64,000 bases of DNA from Chiridota heheva (lineage: Eukaryota > Echinodermata > Holothuroidea > Apodida > Chiridotidae). The translations under genes were made by a program, and so were the position numbers. Under the pieces are notes generated by a model, which ran no database searches, was not told where the DNA came from, and was given only the letters and a program-made list of their open reading frames with translations. Where the stretch lies: positions 1,810,001-1,874,000 of the forward strand of contig JAIGNY010000411.1 in NCBI GenBank assembly GCA_020152595.1, read 5' to 3'. Below are positions 12,040 to 24,765 of this stretch, piece after piece (within the stretch, counting starts at the first letter, position 1; every line of letters starts with the position of its first letter).

Positions 12040-13440
12040 TCTGTGACAAGCTTGTAAACACGATATCTCAAGAATTGTGTAGTGGATTTATGTCATACTT
12101 AATGCATGGATATGCCCTCTGTACCAGAGGCAATTATGTAAAACTTTTGACTGTCAACACATAACCCTTTATGACATAAGTGATGACATAGAACTTTGGT
12201 CCAGACAACCTGGCACTGAAAAAATAAACATATGAAAATAAACACATAATAAACACATCTTGGAGAAGTAACTAATTTGTCTTTTTTCCTTCGATAAGTA
12301 GTTACTGTTTTCTCGGAATGAGGGAAATGATTTCGGAAGAAAAACAATAAATGTGTGGAATTTTGTGGCTTTTTGGTTCCCATGCATAGCATGTCTGTTT
12401 TATTTCATATTTGGTATAAATATGATGTTAGCTTGTGTGTACATAATCATGATGTGTAAAAACAATGAATTTCATTAATATGCATAGTGGGCAGGGCTTA
12501 ATGTGATTTTGCTGAAAAGAACTTGTAAACACGGTATCTCAAGAACAGTAATTTGGATTAATGTCATATGTGGTACACAGATAGCCCATGGTTTATAGAT
12601 GTGCCCTATTGTTTTTGGTGGTTAAATCATGCATATTAATCCGTGGACGGACTTAATGTAAAAATCTTGAAATTTTTATATTTTAACAATCACATGTCTG
12701 TTTTGTTTCATATTTGAGATAATTATGATGTTAGCTGGTGTGCCCACCCACGCTCATGGTTTTTAATATGTGTAAGTTTAATGACATGCATACTGGGCGG
12801 GGCTTTAGATGATTTTGCTGAATAGAGCATGTTTAATACGGTATCTCAAGAATGGTAAATTGGATTCATGTCATATTTGGTACACAGATAGCCCATGATC
12901 AGTAGATGTGCCCAATTGTTTTTGTTGATGATATTATGCATATTAATAAGTGGGCGGGGTTTAAAGTCAAAATTTAAAAAAAAGTGATAATGGAACAACT
13001 CTGTATGTTTGTTTTGTGTCATATTGGGCATGGTAATTTGGTTGGTTATTTTGTACATGCTCCTGTTATCAGCAGATGTCATTGATATGCATGAAGCCTG
13101 GCTTGGCTTAATGTGAATGTCCTAAATGATGTAAACATACTGCATCTCATGAATGATATATCAGTTTTATGCTATCAGGGATCATGGTCTATACATAGGT
13201 TCTAATGTTGTGGTAGTGATGTCATGAATCTATACATAGGTTCTTATGTTGTGGTAGTGATGTCATGAATATTAATGAGTAAGCGGGGCTTACAGAAAAA
13301 TTCTTGAAATAGAATAAATGAGCAACCGTTTTTGCATCATACATGCTATGATAATGTTGTTAGTTATTGTGTGAATGCTAGTGTTGTGAACATTTGTATT
13401 GATCTGCATGGTGGGTGTGGCTTATGAATAAATAGCATGG
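12040..13440. repeat. ~300-bp imperfect tandem repeat array, about four to five units
   Basis: The marker phrase GTAAACACGGTATCTCAAGAA or a variant begins near 12052, 12528, 12832 and 13128. Other markers in fixed order are ATTTGGTACACAGATAGCCC, TAGATGTGCCC, GCATATTAAT..GTGGGCGGGGC and TCTGTTTTGTTTCATATTTG. Spacing is near 300 bp for the last three units. Divergence between units is considerable. The TG-rich run at 11994-12052 precedes it. Confidence 0.75.
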
Positions 13441-14263
13441 AACAAATATTTCATGATAGGCATGTGCAATGACATGACAGTTAATTCAAATTTTACAAAA
13501 CATTCAGCTTATGAAAAAAAGCGTCGGAACACATAAAACTTTGGTTTTGATTTACAGACCTAGCTGTTCTGACATTGGCCTGAAGCTTTATTTAAATTGA
13601 TGCGTTTTGATTGGTTTAATGGTCAATTCACTTGTAGTGATGAGCCAATCAGTTTTCATTTTTGAATAAAATTCCAATCCTGGAGAATTTTAGTCTGCCA
13701 GTTATTAATCTGGATACATAAACTTTACATTTCACATTTTTTCTTGAAACTTTTATCAGCCACACCACAGAAAGTGAAAATATCTCTCTTCTTAGAATGT
13801 GTTTATAAAATTTCTCAAGTTTAATACTTTAGTGTTGAATATGATTTGCAAGATCATCAAACATGATTTTAACGTCATAGGCATAAGTGGTTAATTGATA
13901 CCCGTACATTTTTTTTTTTCTTCTGTAACAGCCTCATCGTAATTCTTTGAAAACAATTCATTTAGCATTGATAAAATAGTCTGGAAGGCATGCTCATTAA
14001 CTGTGACTTACAGTGACAGATAGCGTTTATATAGTTCACTAAGTCAGTATGGCCTTTGATAACTCTTTGTGTTGCATGGGTGAGTTTGAAATGAACTGGT
14101 TGAGAAGTGCCTGTGATTAATTTTAGGTAATGAAGGGTAAAATGAGATCAATATATATGATTTATTAGAGTTTGAGTAAAGTATGAGGTTAAAAACTGTG
14201 TAAAATTGTGTATATTTTAGGGGGAAATGCTCAGATTTTTAAATGGGGGGAATGAGGATTGAT

Positions 14264-14425
14264 GATGAAAGAGTTGAACAGGATAAGGTACCCATAAAGA
14301 CATGGCTGTAATTCTCCTTCAACAAGTATGGTGGTGGGAGAGGGGTGATGAAAGAGTTGAACAGGATAAGGTACCCATAAAGACCTGGCTGTAATTCTCC
14401 TTCAGCAAGTATGGTGGTGGGGGAG
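14264..14425. repeat. 83-bp direct tandem repeat, two copies
   Basis: GATGAAAGAGTTGAACAGGA starts at 14264 and 14347. The copies share the GGTACCCATAAAGAC, CTGGCTGTAATTCTCCTTCA and AAGTATGGTGGTGG blocks. Confidence 0.85.
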
Positions 14426-14570
14426 GGGGTGCATGTGGCCATACTTTTCCTCCACAAAGTTGGAGGACAAAATGTTTTTTAAAACCTTATGTATTTGTTT
14501 AATTCTGCTGGAAGTGAGTGGGGGGACATGTCCTCCCTTGTCCCACTGGAATTTGGAGATCTCTTTAATA

Positions 14571-14940
14571 GGAAAGAGATCTCCCGACAGGGAGAGAGAT
14601 CTCCCGGCTGGGAGAGAGATCTCCCGGCTGGGAGAGAGATCTCACGGCTGGGAGAGAGTTCTCCCGGCTGGGAGAGAGATTTCCCGGCTGGGAGAGAGAT
14701 CTCCCGGCTGGGAGAGAGATCTCCCGGCTGGGAGAGAGTTCTCCCGGCTGGGAGAGAGATCTCCCGGCTGGGAGAGAGATCTCCCGGCTGGGAGAGAGTT
14801 CTCCCGGCTGGGAGAGAGATTTCCCGGCTGGGAGAGAGATCTCCCGACTGGGAGAGAGATCTCCCGACTGGGAGAGAGATCTCCCGACTGGGAGAGAGAG
14901 ATCTCCCGACTGGGAGAGAGAGATCTCTCCCAATCGGGAG
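14571..14940. repeat. 20-bp near-palindromic minisatellite, ~18 copies
   Basis: The unit is GGGAGAGAGATCTCCCGGCT, with variants GACT, GTTCTCCC and ATTTCCC. GGGAGA and TCTCCC pair within each unit around an AGATCT palindrome. Several frames on both strands stay open (the longest is 14489-15079), which is a by-product of the repeat. Units in the centre carry CGGCT, while those near the right end carry CGACT, so variants spread in blocks. Confidence 0.95.
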
Positions 14941-17387
14941 TGGACTGACTAAGGTTACATTTGTGAACACAGCTGTTGTTCAGAACAACAATTTTCATAT
15001 GAACTTTCAACATTTCCTATTTTCTAATAAAGTTGGAAAAGGTTTCAGCAAAATAAAATATTGCTATACTTTAAACTAGCAATTGTGATAATGACTTCCT
15101 AATTGTTTCCTGCTCAGGTATAATATTTGTTGACAAAATGGAAAGAAAAGCAAAATGTTACTAGGTCAAGTGGTCAAGCAAATTTTGATAATTTTTTTTT
15201 TTGTGTGTAAATTTAGAAACAAATGTGTTAGAGAGAGTTAATGTGTGTCTCTCTGAAATTAGATCCCATATGTCTGGTCTAGTAACGTGTGGCACTTTCA
15301 CATATTTTAATTTTTATTTCTAAGCTTTAATACGCGATTTTTTTTCTGCAGCATTATTTTTACTATAGGTGTGTATATTGGCCTTTGAGTTTAACCTCTT
15401 CATTCATCAATATGCTTACTGAGAGTCAGGAAAATTTATCACTTGCAAAAGGGTTAGGTTCTTTGGAGGGGTACAAAACTCTCTACTCGACTGTTGGAAC
15501 CAATCATTGACATTTTAAGGTGGGGGCTGGGGAGGGTTAGCTGTATCCTGGCAGAGAAGGACTCTATTTGAAAGATTGGAGGGTGGGAAAGTAATTTTGG
15601 TGTGAATGACTATAATTGCTTTGACTTAATACGAAAAGAAGTTATTGGGACATGATATGAAAATGTTTTATTTTATTTTGGTGATGTGACTTGTCCCAAT
15701 CATGCCCATGGTACGGGGTGGAGGAGGGGGGAGATGTGAGCTTGTATCTCTAACCTGTCATGATAGTCAAGACAAGTGTCTACTAAAAGACAACCTTGAT
15801 TTTGTTTTGTACCAACTATTGCAGTTTCACTATTGGTTTCACTATTGCAGATTTCATTTACAGCATTCTTATGGCGCCAAAGTAAATATTTGTTCTTGAT
15901 TAATTATATTTGTCAATTCACAGATGTAAGAGGGACTCTTTTTATAATATGCTTCACTGTAAAAAATTAAAGTGCTCATTTATTATTCAAAACATAATCA
16001 TAAACTTGTAGATAAAATTGTATATTTCTAGAATAAATAAGATATATTCCAAATAACCTTATCCTGTTTTGAAATGAGGGCGTTTACTGTTTCCTCAGGA
16101 ATGCAGACTCCTTGATGAAATATAAGCAGTTCTTTTTTCACAATTAAGTGCATGAAGGGCTGTATGCATGCTCAGACGTTTAGCTTGACATGAACAAAGA
16201 CTAATGAGATAGTGAGGGATGTGTATGCACGAGAACTATAGGTGTGAAATGGCAGACATCTTGCAGTTTCTTTTTTCGAGCGTTGAATAACATGACGACA
16301 AATGTGCCTGGGGGACTCAAGACATCTAAACATGAAAACTGTTTCAATTTGATGTTTTTTTTCTTGTTGTCAGAAGGTTTTGGACGACTAAAAACTATTG
16401 GTTGATTGAAGTACAGACAGATTACTAAATGTCTCCCTATGAAAGCCCATTGTTATTATCATTGGGAAGAGCATTTAATTCAAAAGAAAACAATATTTGA
16501 ATTTTGAAAAAAAGAGAAAACACTGTATTATTCTATATTATTGACCTTTGACCCCATGCCGCCATGTGATTTGCTCTAAGATATGTCCTGTTTTGACAAT
16601 ACTGTACTTAGTTTCTTGTACGTGCCTTTTATGTATCTAAGTGTGCTGGTATAGCTGCCTATAGTTACATGACTCACATCATTTGCATAAAGATGTCAAA
16701 GCTGTTTATCGGACAATTTATTTATTGCTTTATATTTCATTAGCTGCTTTTTCTGTTTAGTGTCAATCAATTGAACCTTAAAAGTGTTTTGAGTTGAGAA
16801 AGGATCGAGCGTTATGGTAACATCATTTTCAAGTGAAAATGTATGTGGTGATATTTTCATTAAAGTGTATTTAAATTAAAATAAATTATCATTAGTATTT
16901 CTTGTAGATTTGATACTGGGCTATTTTAGTTACAAGTTCCACACAGGAAAATTCTTTACGATCATGTTATGCAAAAAGCGGAGATTGCTCCATCAGTTTA
17001 TAGCTCTAGATTCATGACAAGCTCACTGTCGATGTGACAGGCCTCTGATTGGTTGGTGACTCTTGCAACACTGATATGTTTTCTTTGTACATTTTTATGT
17101 TTCATCTGTCCACCATAACTCATGCTGTGCATTCCTGTGAGTAGGCACTGTGTGGGATGAGTTCAGATCGGGATCAGACTGGACCGTGTTCTCACTTTTA
17201 TCCCTGGATCATGATCTTCTGATTATTGACCATTTTCATGTGTTTTCACTTGAGTTCGAGCTTGAGATCAGACCTGAGTGAAACTTGAGAAGTGAGCCAT
17301 TGACAAAGTCTGAAATGTAACAGAGCAGGCTGTTGAGGCTAACTGTAAGTTATAAAAGGGTATTCTTTAATCAATGTGATCTACCTA

Positions 17388-17460
17388 CTGTGGTGTAGCG
17401 GTTATCATACCTGTCTACAGACCACGAGGCCCTGGGTTCAAGCCTGGGTTGGGTAGACAT
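17388..17460 (+). mobile_element. tRNA-derived SINE head (decayed)
   Basis: TGTGGTGTAGCGGTTATCA is a good Pol III box A with D-arm context, and GGTTCAAGCC is a good box B about 30 bases later. The T-arm does not pair properly and no clean acceptor stem forms, so this is not a functional tRNA. The following ~300 bases may be SINE body but I do not recognise them. Confidence 0.5.
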
Positions 17461-18079
17461 GCCAGTGCACCACAACTGGTTATCAAAGGCCGTGGACATT
17501 GACTTGGCTGTCTATGTTATGTCTGTATTCGCACGCACGTCGCACCTGTGTTCTCGTCTGGGTCGTATTAAGCGTTTCGTGATAGCATTGTAACTATCAT
17601 AACCGAATACGCAGGCGACGACCCCGTCATTGTAATTGTTCACTCGTCGTCGTCGCAATGTGATCACAGGACACACTGTTTTTCAGAATCTCACAGTAAA
17701 AAATCGCCAGTGGGGCTGATCACGACCTCTTTTTCAAGTGGGAACACTCACTTAGGCTCCAGAGAATAGGGCTTATCTTAAAGTCTAAAAATAAAGACAT
17801 CTTGGCACATAGGATGTCATAAGATGTATCATATAAATAAACATGAATTCAAAATATTTAGATTAAGCATAACACAAAGGAAGATGTTATGAATTGGGAT
17901 GAATTTTAAAATAACTATTTTCTTAAATTTCTTTTCATCTGTTGCCAGCCATTGTTTTTGTATCAAAATGTGATGGTTGTTTGATTTATGAATAACCTGA
18001 AAAAGTGGTTGCCTTTCATTTATATCAGAAGAAAAATATTCAAAGGATTTAGTAAGAAGATTGTTTTGCCTTAGCATTT

Positions 18080-18151
18080 CCTTACAAAAAAACTTAGCTT
18101 GCAGCAAGCTTGTCACAAACCTGCACTGCAAGTTAGATCTTTCTGTAAGGG
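18080..18151. mobile_element. Family A palindromic element, copy 2 (72-bp minimal form)
   Basis: It starts CCTTACAAAAAAACTTAGCT and ends TTTCTGTAAGGG, with GCAGCAAGCTTG inside. The two ends are imperfect reverse complements and almost nothing lies between them. Confidence 0.6.
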
Positions 18152-18234
18152 TTGCAAATTTAAATCAAGTCTGGCTTTTTGATATATTTCTTTGTAAAGT
18201 TTTTGCATTGGCTTTTACTTCAGAGAGGGGGCCC

Positions 18235-18665
18235 AGGCCCATAGTTTCAATTTTTCAGAGGATTCATTGCCTCCACCTTGCCCTCATAAGCACTCTTACA
18301 TTTTGTTCACATACTTTTGAAAATTATTTTGCCTTCTTTTCATGCTAAAAACAGGTCCCCAATGTAAAAAGATGCAGGGCACTACTTGTTGTATTGATTA
18401 CTCCCTTATTTATATTTTAAGTGCCTTCAAACCTGCCTCCAAAGTCATTGGTGTAGGAACATCTTCTTTGTTGGGTGGGGAGGGGGTGCACAAAGGTATG
18501 CTACAACACTAGTTTCAATGGATAAAAAATGACTTAGTTGAGAGGCACCATGTAGGTAACTGGGAGCATGTGCCCCTGTGCCCACCTCTTCCTACACCTA
18601 TGCTCAAAGTTCCATATGCCTTATGAATGCCAATTTTGGTGTGTGATGTCCTGAGCGCAGGGTCT
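18235..18665. repeat. Dispersed repeat, unexpanded partner of 20350-21055
   Basis: The ordered blocks ATTGCCTCCACCTTGCCCTC, AAGCACTCTTACATTTTGTT, TTTTGCCTTCTTTTCATGCT, AAAAAGATGCA, TGTATTGATTAC and GCCTTATGAATGCC match the sequence at 20350-21055. Here the TTGCCTCCACC word occurs once instead of about 21 times. A stretch of ~150 bp (18450-18600) is present only in this copy. Confidence 0.7.
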
Positions 18666-18780
18666 CTAATATTCAAGTATGGATAAAATCAAAGGATTTG
18701 GAGACAAAACATGCATGGAGGGAAAGATTGAACCACTTATAGCAAAGAAGTTTGCTAATCAAAATAGGATAGCGTGCTGT

Positions 18781-18937
18781 CCTTTACAGAAATTTTTGCT
18801 TGCAGCATGCTTGCAACAAGCTAACAATTTTGCTGGAAGCTTGCAGCATGCTTGCGGAAGCTAAAAATTGTTAGCTTGTTGCAAGCATGCTGCAAGCTTG
18901 TTGCAAGCTTGCTGCAAGCTAATATTTCTGTAATGGG
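18781..18937. mobile_element. Family A palindromic element, copy 3
   Basis: It starts CCTTTACAGAAATTTTTGCT and ends AATATTTCTGTAATGGG, with complementary GCTTGCAGCATGCTTGC and GCAAGCATGCTGCAAGC arms. The copy is short (~157 bp) and has both ends. Confidence 0.65.
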
Positions 18938-19159
18938 TACAAATCTTGTTGATGGGTTCGAACTTGAAACCGACCAGAAGTTGCAAAACTTTAACTTCTT
19001 CTTTCTTTGATCGTGTTTTGCAATAACAAAGTAGTTTACGATACCTTCTTTCATTTTTTCTTTTTAAAGAGTTTTCTATAGTGCTTGATGTATTTCCTTT
19101 TTTTTTTAAATTAACGAAGAAGAAACCCATGTAAATTATGAGATATATTTTACGGAGAT

Positions 19160-19429
19160 CAAGCTTGCGCAAGCAAGCGTGCTGCAAGCATGCTGCAAGC
19201 TAGTATTTGGACCAAATTAGCTTGCGCAAGCTAGCAAAAACTTTCTGCAAGCTTGCACAAGCTATCAAAACCTTCTGCATGCTAGCGCAAACTAACAAAT
19301 AATTTATGTTAGCTTGGGCATGCTAATGTTAGCTTGCGCAAGCTAGTATTTGTACTTGCAGTACGCTTGCACAAGCTAAAAATTGTTAGCTTGTCGCAAG
19401 CGTGCTGCAAGCTAAAATTTCTGCAAGGG
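19160..19429. mobile_element. Family A palindromic element, copy 4 (left end missing or altered)
   Basis: The right end GCTGCAAGCTAAAATTTCTG-CAAGGG matches the family terminus. The interior carries CTAGTATTTGGACCAAATTA and repeated GCTTGCGCAAGC words. No CCCTTACAG start is visible. Copies 3 and 4 are 220 bp apart and may be halves of a larger rearranged element. Confidence 0.6.
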
Positions 19430-20349
19430 TATGAATTGAACCCATCACCAGTGCTTTCAGTACTTTGATGTTGATCATAGTTTGTGCCTCATACATCATA
19501 AAATGTCAAAATTGTTGATGATGTCTGGCCATTTTTGCTAAATAATTTTCCAAATTAAGAAATATACCCTGCCCATACTGTATATGTCAATGCTTCATTC
19601 ATTATCTTTAGAGTTATGTCATGTTTCATTCATTATCTTTAGAGTTATGTCATGTTTTGTACGACCCATTTCTTTCTTATTAAAGTTACTGGCCTTCACT
19701 TCACATCCTGTCAGACATTATTTAGGTCACGGAGAATTTTGCTGGTAGTTATACTTATCGTTATATATATATTATACTTATCCCTCCAGACTTATAAAAT
19801 GAGAATTAGATTTAGTTCTTGCTTCTTGCAGGCTATTGAAATGAAATCTGAGTTAGTTTCCTGTGTCGTGCAGTAGTCAAATAACTATTTGATGGTGGCA
19901 CATTATAGTTTGATTACCTTTGTGATTTTTCTGATGGTTTTAATCTATATCAATTTCATTTTAAGGAAGTGCGTCTTCTCACATAGCCCACCCATGTACA
20001 CAGATACACCTAGATAAAGTATTTGGTTGCAGTAGAAATAGCTATTTGCATTTTATTTTTTATTTGTGATGTCATTTGGGTCATATTGATTACTTCATGA
20101 ATAATCAACAATATGTATGTAAATTTGTTGGATCTTGCCCGGTAAAGCCCTCTATTGACCTTTTACCATCTACTTAAAAAAGGAATAAAAAAATATGTAT
20201 TTTATTTAAAAAAACAATACCACACAATTAGTATAAAGTTATCACATATTCCTCTGGGATTTTAAGACAAACAAAGTGACCCTTTGTCAGATGCTGGATT
20301 GCTACAAAGTGTCATATTTTATGCATCGGCCAAATTGCACTGAGCATCA

Positions 20350-21055
20350 GGCTGCTAGTTTCACTTCTTCAGATAAGTGTTCCACCTTGTCCCTCATTGC
20401 CTCCACCCTGCCCCTCATTGCCTCCACCATGCCCCCCTCACTGCCTCCACCCTGCCTCCACCCTGCCCCTCATTGCCTCCACCCTGCCCCTCATTGCCTC
20501 CACCCTGCCCCTCATTGCCTCCACCCTGCCCCTCATTGCCTCCACCCTGCCCCTCATTGCCTCCACCCTGTCCCTCATTGCCTCCACCTTGCCCCTCATT
20601 GCCTCTACCCTGCCCCTCATTGCCTCCACCCTGCCCCTCATTGCCTCCACCCTGTCCCTCATTGCCTCCACCTTGCCCCTCATTGCCTCCACCCTGCCCC
20701 TCATTGCCTCCACCCTGCCCCTCATTGCCTCCACCCTGCCCCTCATTGCCTCCACCCTGCCCCTCATTGCCTCCACTGCCCCTCATTGCCTCCACCCTGC
20801 CCCTCATTGCCTCCACCCTGCCCCTTTTCACTAAGCACTCTACATTTTGTTTGCAAAAACATACTTTTCAGGACTATTTTGCCTTCTTTCATGCTGATTA
20901 CAGATCCTAATATGAAAAGATGCAAGGACATTGCTTGTATTGATTACATCCATTTTTACATTTCAAATGCCTCAAACCTGCCATCAAAATGCCCTTGATG
21001 CCTTATTAATGCCCCTTTTGGTAAGTGACACCCTGCCACTCTCTGGATCAATCTA
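20350..21055. repeat. Dispersed repeat carrying an expanded minisatellite
   Basis: Its flanks (20350-20376 and 20826-21055) align with 18235-18665 in the same order and orientation. The minisatellite sits exactly where the partner has a single unit, so the array arose by expansion inside an existing repeat copy. Confidence 0.7.
20376..20826. repeat. 21-bp minisatellite, ~21 copies
   Basis: The unit CATTGCCTCCACCCTGCCCC-T is repeated with few changes. A 21-bp unit keeps all frames in register, so long Pro/Cys-rich or Gly/Glu-rich open frames occur on both strands (for example 20377-20910 + and 20415-20831 -). These are not taken as genes. Confidence 0.95.
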
Positions 21056-22194
21056 GGTGTATAAATATTATTAAGAAGAAGAAATGCCTTGTGCAGGTCT
21101 ATATTTTGTGTTCTTCAGATTCAGCTAATATTGATTTAAAGATGGCAAACATCACATATTTTAAAGCATCTTGGCTATAAGTGGGTGTACACAACTTTTA
21201 TAAATGTGGATGGGATGCTCTTTTGAAAGAAATAGGAAAAAGTTGGAATGTTATGCATGCTATAATGAAGGGCTCAGTACATTATGGTCTGATGCTCATT
21301 TTGTAAACAAGAGACAAGTGCACTTCACTCATTGTTTGATTAATTTTGGTGCTAGCAAGCAGCTATTCCTCTGATGATGTAAATGAAAATGTCATTTTTA
21401 CCTATAAATTAAGGGTCGGTCTACAATTCAGTGTGCTTTGTCACTTATTAAGGTGGGGCACCAGAATGAGAGATGTATGTAGCGAAGCGGAGTGCATCCG
21501 TTGGTTTACGGTAAACCACACAGCTTCGAGGACAACGCAATATTAATTATATAAGTTTAATCCTGTTCCTTTACGTGTTTGCACTGAAAATGTAATTTGA
21601 TAAAAAATAACTTATCACCTAATAAATGTTCTCTTTAAAACAGTAACTTAGGGGCGGGCGCTGGAATGTTTTTAATGTGGGGAGGGGGGCAAAGCAAGTG
21701 AAATTTTGGCTGAAAATTGGGAGGGTTAAGAAGCATTTTTCCAAAAGTTGGCTTTCTGCTTTCGGCGCCTATGCAATCACTTCCATCAACATATATGCCA
21801 AGAATGATCGCATTGCTGTGCCGTATGAGATAGGATTAGCCAGGTCAGGTGAGGCATTAATTTCGGCCAATCAAATTCTGTATAAGTGTTTGTTAAATTG
21901 ATTTAAAATTAACCCCTCATGACATTTCCATCGAAAGAAACTCATTAATTTTTTTCATGTCATCTAGCTCTCTGGAACGGCCATATACAGATATTTCTAC
22001 ATTGTTTTCATGTATGCTTTTAATTACAGCTTGCATTTCTTGATTTCAATTTCATTTTAATTTAGGAGAAAAGATTTTCATAGGTTAATAATTGAGAGTC
22101 TCGGCTTATTGTACAATAGAGATAATTTGTGCAGTATTTAAAGTTCACAGAATATTTGTGTCTTGTGAAACCCAGAAAATTTCTTTGCCTGAAT

Positions 22195-22800
22195 AAAAGA
22201 TTAGTTCTGGGGTTCAGCCAGTCCCATCTCATATGAAGGATTAAGAGGACTTCTAAAAGAAACAAAATGGTTAAAAAAGCATTAAAAATCTTATTCCGTT
22301 AAGGAGATATCTAAGTTTAAAGTTTGGAATCATTTGTGAAGAAACCACTGAAATCGACAAGTTGTGACATCACATCCTCAGATTCATCAAATTCTTTATG
22401 TATTCTATTAAATTTTGTCCTGCAAGTTTGTTGCTTAAAATTAATTGGATTTGTCAGGAAAGTAGATAACAGTATCTAGTATGGGTAATTATAAATACCA
22501 CGTGAAGAAAGATCGAGTAAGAATAATTCAAATAGTAAAAATGTTGAATAAATTTTCTTTAAAACACATTTACAATTGTTAAGAATGTTCGGATGAATAT
22601 GCTAGCCTTCCATAGTAGACTTACTACACCAGTCATTTCTACACAGATAAGACAGAATTTTAAACTTAAATATCTCATTAACGGAATCAGCTATTCGAAT
22701 GCTTTCTTGGCCATTTTGTTTCTTTTTAAAGTCAACTTTCAGATAAAAATTGCTTGACCCTGAACTAATCTTTTAATAGAGCATTTACTTTGGAGTAGAA
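22195..22800. mobile_element. Family B palindromic element, copy 2
   Basis: The left arm (about 22255-22340: GAAACAAAATGG, CTTATTCCGTTAAGGAGATA, TAAGTTTAAAG) is the imperfect reverse complement of the right arm (about 22655-22740: CTTAAATATCTCATTAACGG, CCATTTTGTTTCTTTTTAAA). GTTGTGACATCACATCCTCA lies inside, matching the other copies. Confidence 0.6.
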
Positions 22801-23067
22801 CAGTCCATTGTGGAAAGTTTGAGCTCATTTAGTTTCTGATTCATGACTAATTAAGTAGGGATTTCCTATGTGTGAGAAATGTGTGATAAGACAGATGAAA
22901 AGTGTATTGCAAGATTATAAGACCGTCTTCTCATTTGAGCTAGAGCTCATGATCAGAGCCACTGCAGGGGATCAGAATGCTCACTGCATCCGATCGCAGT
23001 CAATTGATCTTGATTCTAGTCGAGATTAGGATCATGATCCATAGCAAGGCAATCAGATTGTGAATAA

Positions 23068-23667
23068 CCCTTACAAACATTTTAGCTTGCGTGCTGCAAG
23101 CTTGCGCTTGTGTGCTGCAAGCTTGCGCTTGCATGCTGCAAGCTTGCACAAGTGTGCTGCAAGCTTGCGCAAGCGTGCTGCAAGTGTGCTGCAAGCGTGC
23201 TGCAAGCTTGCAAGCGCGTGCTGCAAGTGTGCTGCAAGCTTGCATGGCGTGCTGCAAGCGTGCTGCAAGCTTGCAAGCGTGCTGCAAGCGTGCTGCAAGC
23301 TGCATGGCGTGCTGCAAGCTTGCGCAAGCGTGCTGCAAGCTTGCGCAAGCGTGCTGCAAGCTTGCGCAAGCGTGCTACAAGCTTGCGCAAGCGTGCTGCA
23401 AGCTTGCGCAAGCGTGCTACAAGGCAAGCTAGTATTTGGAACAAATACTGCTAGCTTACACAAGCTGACATAAGCTTGCGCAAGCTGACATTAACTTGCG
23501 CTTGGTAGCGCAAGCTTGCAGAAAGTTTTTGTTAATTTGCACAAGCTTGCATATAGTTTTTGCTAGCTTGTTCCAAATACTAGCTTGCAACACGTTTGCA
23601 CTAGCTAAAAATTGTTAGCATGTCGCAAGCATGCTGCAAGCTTTCTCAGCTAATATTTATATATGGG
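23068..23667. mobile_element. Family A palindromic element, copy 5, internally expanded
   Basis: It starts CCCTTACAAACATTTTAGCT and ends GCTAATATTTATATATGGG. From 23091 to 23420 a 21-bp word (GCGTGCTGCAAGCTTGCGCA-A) is repeated about 14 times with irregular short units in between. The central palindrome CTAGTATTTGGAACAAATAC follows at 23429. Several frames on both strands are open across the array and are not genes. Confidence 0.75.
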
Positions 23668-24765
23668 AATACGTGTCATTGTGTTTTTCTAGAATTATAG
23701 AGCTGGTTTATCTTCGGGATAACGATCTGGGGATAAGTGAGAACACGGCCTTACACAAGCCTTTTCTTTGTTTCATACATTCATTTGTTGATAGATGCCT
23801 TATGAACTTGTTATAGAGCAGGGTCAACAAATCCCGTGGTCAGATTTTATGGCTTAGCTCAGCTTTATGGTACAAAGGCAGAGGATTAAAAAGAAGAGTG
23901 TTAATGAGGAAACAGAGATGTGTTCAACGCTCTCAAGTGTGCTTGGTTTTGTGAATAATTGCAATATTGGCGTAATAAGTATCCAGGTCGCTCATGAAAG
24001 GTTTAATTTGTGGTCAATTTGTTGACACTAAGTTACTAAGTGATCTTCCAAAATGTAATGTATAGCAGACAATCATACTGAAGCAAAGAGTTATCATTTA
24101 GATTCGTAACCTTATGCACTTAAATCATTTTTTTGCTTTCGATTTAGGTGAGAATTGGTTCAGTCCAGGGAGCTAAAATGACATACCATGCTCTGTTCCC
24201 TTTTTTGTAGGGCTGATGTGTTCGTGGAATTCATTTTGCTTTTGTTCCAGTACAGCTGACTTTTCTTATAAATTTGGAGAAAGAATGTTGGGTGGGCATT
24301 TATTCGGGCGGCTTATGGGTATGTAGCCCCTCTAACTCGTGAGGGGGGAAAAAATCTCTTACAGGTAGATCGAAATTTCAAAAGGACCATTCTTGTTTTG
24401 GGATTAATCTTTTTGACTCTCTAAACATGATGTCCGCTGTATGTTGATAGTACATCTATTAACGCCTCTTTAACCTTTCCAGGCCTTCCACTAAATCCTC
24501 TGTTTCCTGTATTTTCCTGTAAAAGATTCCCCTCCTATATTTTTCATGAATTTGTGCCATATTTCCTATATTTTTGTATAGTCTCCTATAAATTCATTTG
24601 AATAGGCAAAATCTTTGAACACACTTAAAATTCTTTGAAAATGTTGAGAAGTAGAATAAGTAAAAGAAGTAAAATTTTTAGATTCTTGGTTAAGATACTG
24701 AATAATGCTGCTTTTGTAAATGTATCCTATCGGTGACATTCTTATGATGTATCAATGAATTTAAG

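Noticed and set aside
14433-15079. Long open frames on both strands over the 20-bp array
   Set aside because: All arise from the repeat, which lacks stop codons in several frames. There is no start context, no homology and no splice support.
17388-17460. Functional tRNA gene
   Set aside because: T-arm stem mismatched and no acceptor stem; best read as a SINE head.
20276-20998. Pro/Cys/Leu-rich and Gly/Glu-rich frames up to 240 aa
   Set aside because: The 21-bp unit is a multiple of three, so every frame without a stop stays open. Frames overlap on both strands.
23000-23473. Ala/Leu/Gln/Cys-rich frames in six readings
   Set aside because: By-products of the family A internal array.
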